In this document: positions 4,437-5,977 of the stretch, in pieces
Layout: every line of letters begins with the position of its first letter
How positions within the stretch are numbered: the first letter of the stretch is position 1
Assembly (NCBI GenBank): GCA_029239935.1
Contig: JARBTY010000188.1
Coordinates: 1-5,977 of the forward strand
Length of the DNA: 5,977 bases
Direction of reading: 5' to 3'
Source of the DNA: Clostridia bacterium
GTDB taxonomy: Bacteria; Bacillota_A; Clostridia; Lachnospirales; Cellulosilyticaceae
The notes under the pieces: generated by a model
What the model saw: the letters and a program-made list of their open reading frames with translations, nothing else
The model's database searches: none
What the model was told of the DNA's origin: nothing
Position numbers and translations under genes: made by a program

Positions 4437-5977
4437 GTGGTTAAATTATTTGAAGGCGGAGCCTATCTGATTGATGGAAAAGAGCTTATTCAAGATAACG
4501 ATGAGGCATCAAACCTACTTAAACAAAAATTGGGAGATAAGGTGCCATCAAAAGACGAGGCATCTCAAAATACAATTGCTTACAGTATTTTAAAAGCACA
4601 TAATACTTCTTCTGATAAGGACAAGCTGAAAATAAAGTTTGATGCAATGGCCTCTCATGATATTACCTATGTTGGCATTGTTCAGACCGCAAGAGCCAGT
4701 GGACTTACCGAGTTTCCTATTCCATATGCACTGACCAACTGTCATAATAGTCTCTGTGCAGTGGGGGGAACGATTAATGAAGATGATCATATGTTTGGTC
4801 TTTCGGCTGCCAAAAAGTACGGTGGTATTTATGTACCAGCGCATTTAGCTGTTATTCATCAGTATATGCGTGAAATGATGAGCGGCTGCGGTAAAATGAT
4901 ATTAGGATCAGACAGCCACACTAGGTATGGAGCTTTAGGGACCATGGCAATAGGAGAAGGCGGCGGAGAGCTGGCCAAACAGCTCCTAGGTAAGACTTAT
5001 GATGTCAACCGTCCAGGGATTGTAGCCGTGTATCTTACCGGTAAACCACAGATTGGTGTGGGTCCGCAGGACGTTGCACTGGCTATTATAGGAGCCAGCT
5101 TCAAAAATGGGTATGTTAAAAATAAAGTAATGGAATTTGTTGGAGACGGTATCAAAAACCTGAATGTAGAATATAGAAATGGTATTGATGTGATGACAAC
5201 AGAGACCACTTGTCTGTCTTCTATATGGACAACGGATGAGGCAGTCTGTGACTATTTTGATGCCCATGGCAGAAAAGAAGTTTATAAAGAACTTAAACCA
5301 GGTCATGTGGCTTATTATGACGGTGTTATTTATGTAGATTTATCAAAGATTAAACCGATGATTGCACTACCTTTTCATCCAAGTAATACTTACACTATTG
5401 AAGAGCTTAATGCAAACCTTGAGGATATACTGGCAACAGTTGAAAAAGAAGCTCAGGCGCAGTTTGCTGGTTCAAAGGTGCAGTTTACTTTAAGAGATAA
5501 GATTAAAAATGGTAAATTATTTGTACAGCAAGGGGTTATTGCGGGCTGTGCAGGCGGAACTTATGATAATATTTGTGATGCAGCAGATATTATTAGTGGG
5601 AACTCTATTGGAGACGGCGAATACGCTCTAAGCGTTTATCCATCAAGCCAACCAACTTATATGAGTCTCGTGGAAAATGGAGCTATTACAAAGCTTATGG
5701 CAGCTGGAGCTACTGTGAGAACAGCTTTCTGTGGGCCTTGCTTTGGAGCTGGAGATGTACCGCCTAATAATGCCTTAAGTATCAGACATTCTACCAGAAA
5801 CTTCCTTAACCGTGAGGGCTCAAAGCCAAGTGATGGACAGATTGCATCAGTTGCACTGATGGATGCCCGCAGTATAGCTGCTACATCTATCAATGGGGGC
5901 CAGCTCACAGCAGCTACAGAGCTTGACCTCAATTTCACAAAACCTAAGTATTACTTCAATACTAAGATTTATGAAAA
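4437..5977 (+). CDS. Aconitase-superfamily hydratase, C-terminus beyond the window
   Basis: An open frame of 513 codons with no stop, running off the right edge. Aconitase-type enzymes use a [4Fe-4S] cluster to dehydrate and rehydrate hydroxy-acids such as citrate/isocitrate. Recognisable elements are NCHNS (101-105) near the active-site His, the GSDSHT signature (D159-S160-H161), the glycine-rich [13 protein letters not shown] that follows, and the cluster ligands C371 ([10 protein letters not shown]) and C432/C435 (FCGPC); HSTRNFLNR further on matches the substrate-binding Arg segment. The spacing of the three cysteines is close to that of mitochondrial aconitase (358, 421, 424). The missing part should be the swivel domain, as relatives are about 750-770 aa. 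The motifs AGCAGG instead of GSCTNS and NCHNSL instead of the HCDH type set it apart from AcnA/AcnB and LeuC. It resembles a YbhJ-like hydratase group common in Clostridia, whose substrate I cannot assign; a citrate-forming role is possible. It has its own promoter and is probably cytoplasmic. Confidence 0.93.
   Translation, partial: MVKLFEGGAYLIDGKELIQDNDEASNLLKQKLGDKVPSKDEASQNTIAYSILKAHNTSSDKDKLKIKFDAMASHDITYVGIVQTARASGLTEFPIPYALTNCHNSLCAVGGTINEDDHMFGLSAAKKYGGIYVPAHLAVIHQYMREMMSGCGKMILGSDSHTRYGALGTMAIGEGGGELAKQLLGKTYDVNRPGIVAVYLTGKPQIGVGPQDVALAIIGASFKNGYVKNKVMEFVGDGIKNLNVEYRNGIDVMTTETTCLSSIWTTDEAVCDYFDAHGRKEVYKELKPGHVAYYDGVIYVDLSKIKPMIALPFHPSNTYTIEELNANLEDILATVEKEAQAQFAGSKVQFTLRDKIKNGKLFVQQGVIAGCAGGTYDNICDAADIISGNSIGDGEYALSVYPSSQPTYMSLVENGAITKLMAAGATVRTAFCGPCFGAGDVPPNNALSIRHSTRNFLNREGSKPSDGQIASVALMDARSIAATSINGGQLTAATELDLNFTKPKYYFNTKIYE

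Noticed and set aside
4986..5306. Minus-strand open frames within the hydratase gene (also 4590-4844 and 5657-5938)
   Set aside because: They are antisense to a continuous plus-strand frame with clear aconitase motifs and cluster cysteines, and carry no start signals.

Overview
The window looks like chromosomal DNA of a low-GC, spore-forming Firmicute of the class Clostridia. The reasons are the AT-rich intergenic DNA, strong AGGAGG ribosome binding sites, GTG starts, the spore maturation pair spmA-spmB, a clostridial-type AbrB regulator and a candidate Spo0A box. The genus cannot be fixed from sequence reading alone. No mobile element, CRISPR array, tRNA or rRNA was seen.

Left part (1-2068, minus strand): spmA and spmB overlap by one base. 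They are followed 62 bases later by a protein built almost entirely of MORN repeats, and then by a UUCG-loop intrinsic terminator near the window edge. A candidate SigE-type promoter precedes spmA. A TGn-extended -10 in the spmB-MORN gap suggests that the MORN gene can also be transcribed outside sporulation.

Middle (2069-2701): a 328-base divergent intergenic region carries a perfect match to the Spo0A box core and a promoter for a short AbrB-family regulator (GTG start, 87 aa), which ends at a clear terminator. The AbrB protein has the normal DNA-binding half. All four positions where I expect the cysteines of the common clostridial C-terminal CxxC...CxxC knuckle are substituted.

Right part (2702-5977, plus strand): a 494-aa protein with its own promoter starts with a coiled-coil-like stretch. 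It continues with a divergent RelA/SpoT (alarmone synthetase-like) domain and a roughly 270-aa helical C-terminal region that I do not recognise. The usual GYxSxH nucleotide-binding segment is not recognisable. A GTG-started aconitase-superfamily hydratase follows, with all three [4Fe-4S] cysteines, and it runs off the window end before its C-terminal swivel domain.

Taken together, the left and middle parts read as a sporulation and transition-state locus: Spo0A box, abrB homolog and spm genes. The RelA-like protein is the least explained gene and the best candidate for something new. No functional link between it and the hydratase can be shown from the sequence.
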